Shown piece by piece: positions 1 to 5,186 of a DNA stretch of 8,471 nt (positions within the stretch are counted from its first letter, which is position 1; every line of letters begins with the position of its first letter). Both the position numbers and the translations under genes were made by a program. The notes below the pieces were generated by a model. It searched no databases. It had not been told where the DNA came from and saw only the letters and a program-made list of their open reading frames with translations. The stretch is taken from positions 1 to 8,471 of the forward strand of contig CALGBJ010000115.1 in assembly GCA_937877385.1 (NCBI GenBank), read 5' to 3'. Origin of the DNA: an uncultured bacterium (GTDB taxonomy: Bacteria > Patescibacteriota > Minisyncoccia > UBA6257 > JAGGUH01).

Positions 1-5
1 GTTCT

Positions 6-30
6 GGGTTGGATTTTTAATATTCAACCC
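6..30. repeat. Inverted repeat / hairpin upstream of the Xer gene
   Basis: GGGTTGGAT (6-14) can pair with ATTCAACCC (22-30) around a 7-nt loop. This gives nine pairs, one of them a G-T wobble. No T-run follows on either strand, so it does not look like a complete intrinsic terminator. The right arm merges into the 8-bp tandem repeat, so the GGGTT of the left arm could also pair with the second AACCC copy at 34-38. Whether it ends an upstream transcript cannot be judged, because the window starts here. Confidence 0.5.
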
Positions 31-49
31 GTTAACCCGTTAACTCGTT
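26..49. repeat. Three-copy 8-bp tandem repeat (AACCCGTT)
   Basis: Units AACCCGTT (26-33), AACCCGTT (34-41) and AACTCGTT (42-49) follow each other without spacers. The third unit differs by one base. Each junction creates a GTTAAC palindrome. The array is non-coding and ends 72 bp before the Xer start codon. It could be a protein-binding array or simply a slippage-generated microsatellite. The sequence alone does not decide. Confidence 0.75.
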
Positions 50-86
50 AATAAACAATAAAACTATGGATATCTATTGTCGCATC

Positions 87-103
87 TTTCCTTTTTAAGG
101 AGA
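87..103 (+). promoter_or_regulatory. Short hairpin containing AAGGAG ahead of the Xer gene
   Basis: TTTCCTT (87-93) and AAGGAGA (97-103) form a seven-pair stem (one G-T) with a TTT loop. The Shine-Dalgarno-like AAGGAG (97-102) lies in the 3' arm, 19 nt before the ATG at 122, which is too far for normal use. A TAAAAT hexamer (110-115) could be a -10 box with a weak TTTCCT (87-92) as -35 at 17-bp spacing. In that case transcription would begin at about the start codon and the hairpin would be DNA only. Both readings are weak. Confidence 0.25.
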
Positions 104-121
104 ATGTCGTAAAATAATAAT

Positions 122-1045
122 ATGAAAATAGAAGAAGCTATAAAAAGATACTTGGATTATTTGGAAATAGAAAAAGGCAAATCAATAAAGACAAGAAAAA
201 ATTATCAGTATTACTTGTCTGTTTTTAAAAATTTTTTAGAGGAATTGAAAAAAACCGAAGTTTCAATAGAAGATATTGATCTTGAATCAATTCGCCTTTT
301 TCGTTTGTTTTTGAATAGAAAAAAAATAGATGGTCAAAAAAGAACTTTAAGTAAAAAAACGCAAAGTTATTACCTTATAGCTTTAAGGAATTTTCTTAAA
401 TACCTGATTCGTTATAATTACAAAGTTTTAAGTCCGGAAAAGATAGAATTACCAAAAATAGAACCAAGAGAGATTAAGGTTATTTCTTGGGAAGAATTAG
501 AAAGATTGCTTTCAGCCCCCAAAGGAAATTCTTTAAAAGAATTAAGAGATAAAGCAATTTTGGAAATGCTTTTTTCTACTGGTTTAAGGGTTTCAGAGTT
601 GACTAATTTAAAAAGAAAAGACATCAATTTGAAGGCAGGTGAATTTACGGTGAGAGGCAAGGGTTCTAAAATAAGGATTGTTTTTTTGTCTTCGGTAGCC
701 AAACAGGTTCTTGCCAAATATCTAAAAAAAAGACAAGATAGCGAGGAACATCTTTTTGTTTCTTTGCCTAAGAAAAACAAAGTTACTCCTTTAACTTCGC
801 GGAGCATTCAAAGAATTGTTTCTTATTGGGCAAGGAGGGCTGGTATTGTTAAGCCAGTCACTCCTCATACTTTAAGACATATGTTTGCTACTGATTTGCT
901 TCAAAACGGAGCTGATTTAAGAGCAATCCAGGAGCTTTTGGGACATTCCCAAATAACAACTACTCAAGTTTATACTCATCTTTCAAATCAGGCCTTAAAA
1001 GAAGTTTATCAGGCCTTTCATGCTCGAAGGAGAAAAAAATTTTAA
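122..1045 (+). CDS. xerD: Xer-family tyrosine site-specific recombinase
   Basis: This is a tyrosine recombinase of the XerC/XerD type, the class that resolves chromosome dimers at a dif site before division. At 307 aa it has the usual Xer length. An N-terminal SAM-like core-binding domain (about residues 4-97) precedes the catalytic domain (about 118-295). All six expected active-site residues are visible: R156 in STGLRVSEL, K180 in RGKGSK, H249 and R252 in PHTLRH, H275 in LGHS, and the nucleophile Y284 in TTTQVYTH. ATG 122 is chosen because the family N-terminus begins there and an in-frame TAA lies at 110-112. No well-spaced ribosome site precedes it. The stop is 30 bp before the sigma-factor gene, so co-transcription is possible. 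Its complete active site and ordinary length favour a housekeeping Xer over a phage integrase. XerC versus XerD cannot be settled here; many reduced genomes use a single Xer protein. Confidence 0.9.
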   Translation: MKIEEAIKRYLDYLEIEKGKSIKTRKNYQYYLSVFKNFLEELKKTEVSIEDIDLESIRLFRLFLNRKKIDGQKRTLSKKTQSYYLIALRNFLKYLIRYNYKVLSPEKIELPKIEPREIKVISWEELERLLSAPKGNSLKELRDKAILEMLFSTGLRVSELTNLKRKDINLKAGEFTVRGKGSKIRIVFLSSVAKQVLAKYLKKRQDSEEHLFVSLPKKNKVTPLTSRSIQRIVSYWARRAGIVKPVTPHTLRHMFATDLLQNGADLRAIQELLGHSQITTTQVYTHLSNQALKEVYQAFHARRRKKF

Positions 1046-1046
1046 T

Positions 1047-1069
1047 AACATTTAGTCAATTTATTCGTT
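1047..1069 (+). promoter_or_regulatory. Possible ECF-type promoter for the sigma-factor operon
   Basis: AAC (1047-1049) and CGTT (1066-1069) are separated by exactly 16 bp. That resembles the AAC-N16-CGT arrangement of ECF sigma promoters such as those of Bacillus SigW and SigM. It lies immediately upstream of the ECF-like sigma gene, where autoregulation would be expected. The motif is short and the region is AT-rich, so chance is a serious alternative. If real, the transcript would start almost at the ATG at 1076. Confidence 0.2.
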
Positions 1070-1075
1070 TTAATT

Positions 1076-1609
1076 ATGGAGGAAGAAAAAAAATGGCTTA
1101 AGGGGGCCAGAAAAGGCGATAAAGAATCGTTTGGTTTGCTTTACGAGAAGTATGGGCAACAGATATTTAGATTTATTTATTGGCAGGTTTCTAACAAAGA
1201 ACAAGCCGAAGATTTAAATCAAGAAGTTTTTTTAAAGGCCTGGAAGAATATTGAGAAATACCAAGAAAGAAATTGTCCTTTTTCTTCTTGGTTGTACAGG
1301 ATAGCCAGAAATACAGTTATTGATTTTTACCGGACCCAAAAAAAGGTTTATCCTATTGAAGATGAAATTTTTTTCTCTGAAGGCAATGACTTGAAAGGAA
1401 ATCCTAAGAAAATTGCTGAAACTAAAATAGAAGTTGAAAGAGTGAAAAAAGTTTTGAATTCCTTGCCAAGCAATCAGAGAGAAATTATTGTTTTGAAATT
1501 TATTGAAGGTTTTTCAAATAAAGAGATAGCCAAAATTTTAAAAAAAAGCGAAGGCGCTATCAGAATCCTTCAATATAGAGCTATTAAAAATCTAAAAAAA
1601 ATATTATGA
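1076..1609 (+). CDS. ECF-like RNA polymerase sigma-70 family factor
   Basis: This is a 177-aa sigma factor with only regions 2 and 4, the ECF layout. Such factors redirect RNA polymerase to a small regulon and are usually held by a partner anti-sigma factor. Region 2 spans about residues 19-88 and includes the typical AEDLNQEVFLKAWKN helix (44-58) and SSWLYRIARNTVIDFYR (70-86). A linker (about 89-118) leads to region 4 (about 119-174). There, LPSNQREIIVLKFIEGFSN precedes the helix-turn-helix EIAKILKKSEGAIRILQYRA (150-169). No Shine-Dalgarno sequence precedes the ATG. The stop TGA overlaps the next gene's ATG (1606-1609), implying translational coupling to a membrane protein that probably controls it. 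The family call is firm; the regulon and signal are unknown. Confidence 0.9.
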   Translation: MEEEKKWLKGARKGDKESFGLLYEKYGQQIFRFIYWQVSNKEQAEDLNQEVFLKAWKNIEKYQERNCPFSSWLYRIARNTVIDFYRTQKKVYPIEDEIFFSEGNDLKGNPKKIAETKIEVERVKKVLNSLPSNQREIIVLKFIEGFSNKEIAKILKKSEGAIRILQYRAIKNLKKIL

Positions 1610-2163
1610 TTTTTTTGGAATGGTTTAAGGCCAGAAAACTTAATAGAGATTTAGAAAAATTAAGAAGAGGAGAAACTTTGCCGGAAAAGGACAAAGAGAT
1701 TTTTCTTTTTTTGAAATCGCTTTCTTTTTTGAAGGAAAAAACTCCTAAGACAAATTTGTCCTTTTTGAATTTAGATATTTTACCAGACAAAATTGGCGAA
1801 GAGGAATTTCTGTTTAAGAGAGACCTCTCTTTTAAAAGGGCCTTTTCTTTCTGGCAGGTCAAAGCAATTGGTTTAACTGTTTTAGTTCTTCTTTCTCTTT
1901 TTTTGCCGAGAATTCTCTTTTTTCATTCGCCTAAATTTATCGGTCTAGACAAAGAAGCGATCGCTCAAGAAATTAAGAATATAAACGAAAATACCTGTTT
2001 TGAAAGCAAAGAGATAAATTTAATTTCAGAAGTTTTATCTGAAAAAACCAGTAAGGGTTTGACTTATGAAGAAATTCAAAAAGAAATAAAAGAAATTAAT
2101 CAAAAAGAAAAAAAGAAAGAGAAAGAGGTAGAGGAAATTTTAAAAATTATCAAAGAAAAATAA
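1606..2163 (+). CDS. Single-pass membrane protein, candidate anti-sigma factor
   Basis: I do not recognise this 185-aa protein as a named family. It has a charged N-terminal part (1-84), one hydrophobic membrane segment (about 85-107, VKAIGLTVLVLLSLFLPRIL and following), and a C-terminal part ending in a lysine/glutamate-rich, probably coiled-coil tail (about 153-185). More basic residues lie before the segment (K71, R72, K77, R78, K86) than after it, so the N-terminus is probably cytoplasmic and the tail outside. It overlaps the sigma gene by ATGA and has no separate ribosome site. Position, coupling and topology are those of a membrane anti-sigma factor, which is the basis of the call. There is no zinc-binding HxxxCxxC motif; the only cysteine (C131) is on the predicted outer side. 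Functional assignment is inference. Confidence 0.6.
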   Translation: MIFLEWFKARKLNRDLEKLRRGETLPEKDKEIFLFLKSLSFLKEKTPKTNLSFLNLDILPDKIGEEEFLFKRDLSFKRAFSFWQVKAIGLTVLVLLSLFLPRILFFHSPKFIGLDKEAIAQEIKNINENTCFESKEINLISEVLSEKTSKGLTYEEIQKEIKEINQKEKKKEKEVEEILKIIKEK

Positions 2164-2167
2164 AAAT

Positions 2168-3142
2168 ATGAAAAGAAAATATAATGTTTTAATTTTAATA
2201 ATTCTGTTTTCTTTTTTCTTTTTTAGAAGCGCTGCTGCTTTTAGTTTCCCTGATTTTTCTAAAATTTTTAGCGAAATAAAAGTTAAAATTCTGAAAACAA
2301 AAAAAGAAGAGCAGTTCACTTTAAAGAAAAATGCTTTGCTTGAAGTTGTTAATTTGTCAATTGACAATTATCAAGAGCAGATAAAAATCCTTAAAGAAAG
2401 ATGTCCTATTGAAGAAGAATCTCTTGAAAAAGGAAACCTTTTTTCTCAGATAATAAAGAGGTATCTGATAGAAAAAAACCGTCCTTTAATTTTAACCGAC
2501 GAAGAGAATTTTGCCTCAACCACTAAAAAAATTTTTTCTTCTTTTTCTTTAGAAGAGAAACAAGAAATTCTTTTTCAAGAAGCGGTTTGTCAGCAACTGG
2601 CTTTTTCTCTTGAAGTAAAGAATAAGTTGGAAAATTTGAAGCAAGAGATTGAAGAAGCAGAATCTTTAACAGGAATAGGAAAGAAAGCCAAAGAATTTGA
2701 TGCCTTGAAAGAAGCAAAGAGACCGGGCACTATTTTGAGCCAAGAAGCAGTTTCAATAATTCAATCAGAAAAGAATATAAACACGGCTATTGAGAGAGTA
2801 AAAAAAATCTCCCTAGATCTCTACAATTTGAAAAAAGAAAATTTTCAAATTATAGATATTCTAGAGAGATTATTCTTTCTTGCCCAAAAAGATGCTGAGT
2901 TATCGCTTTTACAGTCAAGAATGGCTAAAATTTTCTTTGTTTATTACTATCCTTTTAACGAGAAAGACAGAACGTCTGTTAATTTGGTCAAAAAAGCAAT
3001 TGAATTACAAGTAAAATCAAATAATCAAATTAGCTTGAGCGATCCTCGGGTTTTAATAGAAGAAAGTCAGAAAAATCTTAATTCTGCCTATCAAACTCTT
3101 CTTTTAATGTCTAAATTGGTTATCTTAGAACCCAGCGATTAG
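2168..3142 (+). CDS. Secreted helical protein of unknown function, sigma-operon partner
   Basis: This 324-aa protein is unrecognised. Its N-terminus is a clear signal peptide: basic MKRK, a hydrophobic stretch (about 6-19), then RSAAAFSF with likely cleavage after A24. No further membrane segment is obvious. The remainder is strongly predicted helical and rich in Lys, Glu, Leu and Ile. Stretches such as residues 145-165 and 200-252 look coiled-coil-like. The mature part holds two cysteines (C79, C141) that could form a disulfide. It starts 4 bp after the candidate anti-sigma gene, so it is almost certainly in the same transcript, and it could be the extracytoplasmic ligand or target of that protein's outer tail. 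The stop TAG (3140-3142) overlaps the end of the opposing HU gene. There is no Shine-Dalgarno site before the ATG at 2168. Confidence 0.6.
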   Translation: MKRKYNVLILIILFSFFFFRSAAAFSFPDFSKIFSEIKVKILKTKKEEQFTLKKNALLEVVNLSIDNYQEQIKILKERCPIEEESLEKGNLFSQIIKRYLIEKNRPLILTDEENFASTTKKIFSSFSLEEKQEILFQEAVCQQLAFSLEVKNKLENLKQEIEEAESLTGIGKKAKEFDALKEAKRPGTILSQEAVSIIQSEKNINTAIERVKKISLDLYNLKKENFQIIDILERLFFLAQKDAELSLLQSRMAKIFFVYYYPFNEKDRTSVNLVKKAIELQVKSNNQISLSDPRVLIEESQKNLNSAYQTLLLMSKLVILEPSD

Positions 3143-3411
3143 GCAACGGCTTCTTTTAATGTCTTTGAAGGTCTAAATTTGACCACTGTTTTAGCCGGAA
3201 TTTTGATTTTTTCTCCAGTTTTGGGGTTGATACCAGTTCTGGCTGCTCTCTTGGCCACTCTAAAAATACCAAAACCAGCGATATTAACTTCTTCTCCTTT
3301 AGAGAGCTTCTTGGTTATTTCCTCAAAAAGTTCGTTGACTGTTTCCAGCGATTGCTTTTTGCTTGTTTCTAAATTTTTAGAAACGATTTCTGCTAAATCT
3401 TGTTTAGTCAT
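3139..3411 (-). CDS. hup: HU-family DNA-binding protein
   Basis: This is a 90-aa histone-like protein of the HU/IHF family, which dimerises, bends DNA and compacts the nucleoid. The length is standard. The helical dimerisation part (1-45) is followed by the family signature: GFGIF (46-50), then RTGINPKTGEKIKIPA (58-73), which forms the DNA-gripping beta arm and contains the intercalating proline P63. The C-terminal helix is FRPSKTLKEAVA (79-90). The ATG at 3411 fits the family N-terminus; no ribosome site precedes it, only A-rich sequence. It lies 125 bp downstream of rny on the same strand and could be read through from rny or from its own promoter in the repeat-containing gap. Its stop overlaps the stop of the convergent secreted-protein gene by 4 bp. 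HU versus IHF-like specialisation cannot be told. Confidence 0.95.
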   Translation of the reverse strand: MTKQDLAEIVSKNLETSKKQSLETVNELFEEITKKLSKGEEVNIAGFGIFRVAKRAARTGINPKTGEKIKIPAKTVVKFRPSKTLKEAVA

Positions 3412-3416
3412 TTTTT

Positions 3417-3445
3417 AATTTATTTTTTTCCAATTTATTTTTTCC
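3417..3445. repeat. Two-copy tandem repeat just upstream of the HU gene
   Basis: AATTTATTTTTTTCC (3417-3431) is followed directly by AATTTATTTTTTCC (3432-3445). The copies differ only in the length of the T-run. On the HU sense strand each copy reads as a GG, then an A-rich run ending AAATT. The pair begins 6 bp before the HU start codon, so it would lie in the HU leader or core promoter. No convincing -35/-10 pair is visible. Confidence 0.65.
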
Positions 3446-3466
3446 GACCTTGATTTTTTTAATTTA

Positions 3467-3538
3467 ATTTCTCATTTCCAACTTCCTACCTCTCATTTCC
3501 CACCTCCTATTTCTTACACTTCTCACCTCCCACTTCCT
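3467..3538. repeat. Degenerate 7-bp tandem repeat array between rny and HU
   Basis: Ten consecutive units fit A-Y-Y-T-C-Y-N on the plus strand: ATTTCTC, ATTTCCA, ACTTCCT, ACCTCTC, ATTTCCC, ACCTCCT, ATTTCTTAC (9 bp), ACTTCTC, ACCTCCC and ACTTCCT. The period is exact except for one 2-bp insertion at 3509-3517. On the rny/HU sense strand the units are purine-rich (NRGARRT). The strand is almost pure pyrimidine apart from the A that begins each unit. The last unit contains the rny stop codon (TAG, read from 3539-3537). The transcript region is therefore unstructured, purine-rich and rich in AGGAGGT/AGGAAGT-like strings. There is no hairpin or T-run of a terminator. Confidence 0.8.
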
Positions 3539-5066
3539 ATCTAGCGTATTCGGTTGCTCGCAACTCTCTAATAACATTCACTTTAATCTCTCCTGGATAT
3601 TTTAACTCTTTTTCAATTTTTTTGGCAATTTCTCTGGCTAATTTCATTGCTTGTAAGTCGTCGATTTCTTTAGCATCGACAAAAACCCTAATTTCTCGAC
3701 CGGCTTGAATGGCATAGGCCTTTTCTACTCCTTCAAAAGAAGTGGCGATATTTTCTAAATCTTCTAACCTTTTAAGATATTTTTCTAAACTTTCTTTTCT
3801 TGCTCCTGGCCTGGCAGCCGAAGCGGCGTCAGCCGCAGCTACGATATATGATTCTGGGCTAGCAAAAGGGTAATTTTCATGATGAGATTGCATTGCTTCG
3901 ATTACTTCTTTTTCGATTTTATACTTTTCTAAAATTTTCTTGCCAATTTCAACATGGTCTCCACCGATTTCATAATCTATCGCTTTGCCAATATCATGGA
4001 GAAGAGCGGCTTTTTTGGCTACTTCGACATTTAAACCAAGCTCAGCTGCCATCATTTCTGCTAAATGAGCAGCTTCAACAGAATGGAGCAAAACATTCTG
4101 GCCAAAACTAGTCCGATAAGCCAATCGGCCTAAAAGGAAAATGATTTCTTTGGGCAAATCATAAATGCCAAGCTCATAAGCAGCTTCTTCTCCCAGTTCT
4201 TTAATTTTCTCGCTGATTTCAGACTTGGCTTCTTCAACTTTTTCTTCAATTCTGGCAGGTTGAATCCTACCATCTTTAATAAGTTTTTCTAAAGCAAGTT
4301 TGGCAATTTCTCTTCTTAAAGGACTAAACGAAGAAAGAATGACTACCTCCGGCGTTTCGTCAATGATAACTTCTACGCCAGTGGCTTTTTCGAATGTCCT
4401 GATATTTCTGCCTTCTTTACCAATAATTTTTCCTTTTATTTCGTCGCTTGGCAAGGGGACAATAGAAGTGGTTACTTCACCAATATGTGAACGCGTGTAT
4501 CTTTGAATGGCCTCGCTAACAATTTCCGCTGCTTTCTTTTCCAATTCTTCTCTTCGGTGCTTTTCTAACTTTTTCAAAGATTCCAACAAATCTTCCTTAG
4601 CATTTTTTTCTACTATTTTCATTAATTCTTCCTTGGCTTTTTCTCTATCCATCTTGGCAATTTCCTCTAATTTTTCAACTATTCTTGCTTTTATTTTTTC
4701 TATTTCTTCTTTGGTTTTCTGAATTTCTTTTTCTTTTCTTTCAGTTATTCTTTTTTGCTTTTCTATTTCAATAGCTCTTTTTTCTTGAATTTCTTCTCTC
4801 TTTACCAACCTCTCTTCAATTTTTAAAAGTTGTTTTTTTCTTTCTTTTTCTTCTTCCTGGGCTTTTTCAATAATTTTAGTTGCTTTTTCTTTAGCTTCAA
4901 GAAGGATGTTTTTCGCTTCCTGCTTGGCTTCGCTAACAATTTTTTTAATTTTTTCTTCTAAATTGTCCCTTTTTCTTTTGGCAACGAGCAATCTTAACCA
5001 ATATCCTAAAGCTATGCCCAAAATAAGAAATCCTAAATTTTTCAGAATTAAGACATTTTCTATCAT
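3537..5066 (-). CDS. rny: Ribonuclease Y
   Basis: RNase Y is the membrane-anchored endoribonuclease that starts mRNA decay in bacteria lacking RNase E. The 509-aa length matches the family. An N-terminal membrane anchor (about 4-29) is followed by a long charged coiled coil (about 30-190). The KH RNA-binding domain (about 200-265) has GKIIGKEGRNIRTFE at 212-226. The HD phosphohydrolase domain (about 320-420) shows H328 in LLHSVEAAH, the metal-binding HD pair in LLHDIGKA (H357, D358), H371 in GGDH, HH at 395-396 and D413 in AAADAAS. The conserved C-terminal region ends in EIKVNVIRELRATEYA. A strong promoter lies at 5081-5109; the ATG at 5066 has no Shine-Dalgarno site and only about 8 nt of leader. 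HU follows on the same strand, and lepA diverges upstream. Nothing essential appears to be missing. Confidence 0.97.
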   Translation of the reverse strand: MIENVLILKNLGFLILGIALGYWLRLLVAKRKRDNLEEKIKKIVSEAKQEAKNILLEAKEKATKIIEKAQEEEKERKKQLLKIEERLVKREEIQEKRAIEIEKQKRITERKEKEIQKTKEEIEKIKARIVEKLEEIAKMDREKAKEELMKIVEKNAKEDLLESLKKLEKHRREELEKKAAEIVSEAIQRYTRSHIGEVTTSIVPLPSDEIKGKIIGKEGRNIRTFEKATGVEVIIDETPEVVILSSFSPLRREIAKLALEKLIKDGRIQPARIEEKVEEAKSEISEKIKELGEEAAYELGIYDLPKEIIFLLGRLAYRTSFGQNVLLHSVEAAHLAEMMAAELGLNVEVAKKAALLHDIGKAIDYEIGGDHVEIGKKILEKYKIEKEVIEAMQSHHENYPFASPESYIVAAADAASAARPGARKESLEKYLKRLEDLENIATSFEGVEKAYAIQAGREIRVFVDAKEIDDLQAMKLAREIAKKIEKELKYPGEIKVNVIRELRATEYAR

Positions 5067-5080
5067 TGTTAGGATAATAA

Positions 5081-5109
5081 ACTATACCAAAAGCCCTTCG
5101 CTTAGTCAA
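5081..5109 (-). promoter_or_regulatory. Sigma-70 promoter of rny with extended -10
   Basis: On the minus strand, TTGACT (5109-5104) and TATAGT (5086-5081) are separated by exactly 17 bp. TGG directly precedes the -10 box, giving an extended -10 (TGn). Each hexamer has five of six consensus bases. Transcription would start near 5074, leaving about 8 nt before the rny ATG. This is the best promoter in the window and implies a nearly leaderless mRNA. Confidence 0.8.
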
Positions 5110-5144
5110 GAAATCTTTACTCCTTTGGCTTTTTTTGCTATTTT

Positions 5145-5175
5145 CTAATAAAGGTATTTCTAATTAAAGGTATTT
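5145..5175 (+). repeat. Tandem duplication carrying AAAGG just before lepA
   Basis: CTAATAAAGGTATTT (5145-5159) is directly followed by CTAATTAAAGGTATTT (5160-5175), a 15/16-bp tandem copy differing by one inserted T. Each contains AAAGG, a weak Shine-Dalgarno core. The second (5166-5170) sits 7 nt before TTG 5178 and 16 nt before ATG 5187, so it bears on the lepA start. A weak promoter (TTTACT 5116-5121, 17 bp, TATTTT 5139-5144) could read into it; that part is tentative. Confidence 0.7.
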
Positions 5176-5186
5176 TTTTGAAAATT

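Noticed and set aside
6..30. Intrinsic terminator of an upstream gene
   Set aside because: There is a stable stem but no T-run after it on either strand.
53..121. dif-like site for the adjacent Xer protein
   Set aside because: I looked for two inverted 11-bp arms around a 6-8 bp centre resembling the XerC/XerD consensus and found no convincing match. Only a short TGTCGYA direct repeat (78-84, 105-111) is present.
418..807. Minus-strand 129-codon open frame inside the Xer gene
   Set aside because: It lies wholly antisense to a well-supported recombinase, has no recognisable domain, and is of the kind AT-rich genes produce by chance.
122..1045. Phage or integrative-element integrase
   Set aside because: The protein has Xer length and motifs, and there is no tRNA, attachment repeat or phage gene nearby.
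3467..3538. Possible CRISPR array
   Set aside because: Units are 7 bp and contiguous with no unique spacers, and there are no cas genes nearby.
5089..5133. Inverted repeat AAAAGCC (5089-5095) / GGCTTTT (5127-5133) across the rny promoter
   Set aside because: It has only 7 bp arms, a 31-nt loop and AT-rich surroundings, so it is not distinguishable from chance.
3893..5148. Four plus-strand open frames (3893-4111, 4300-4506, 4507-4722, 4906-5148) opposite rny and its promoter
   Set aside because: They are Ser/Phe/Leu-rich shadows of the Lys/Glu-rich RNase Y coding strand, without starts or domains of their own.
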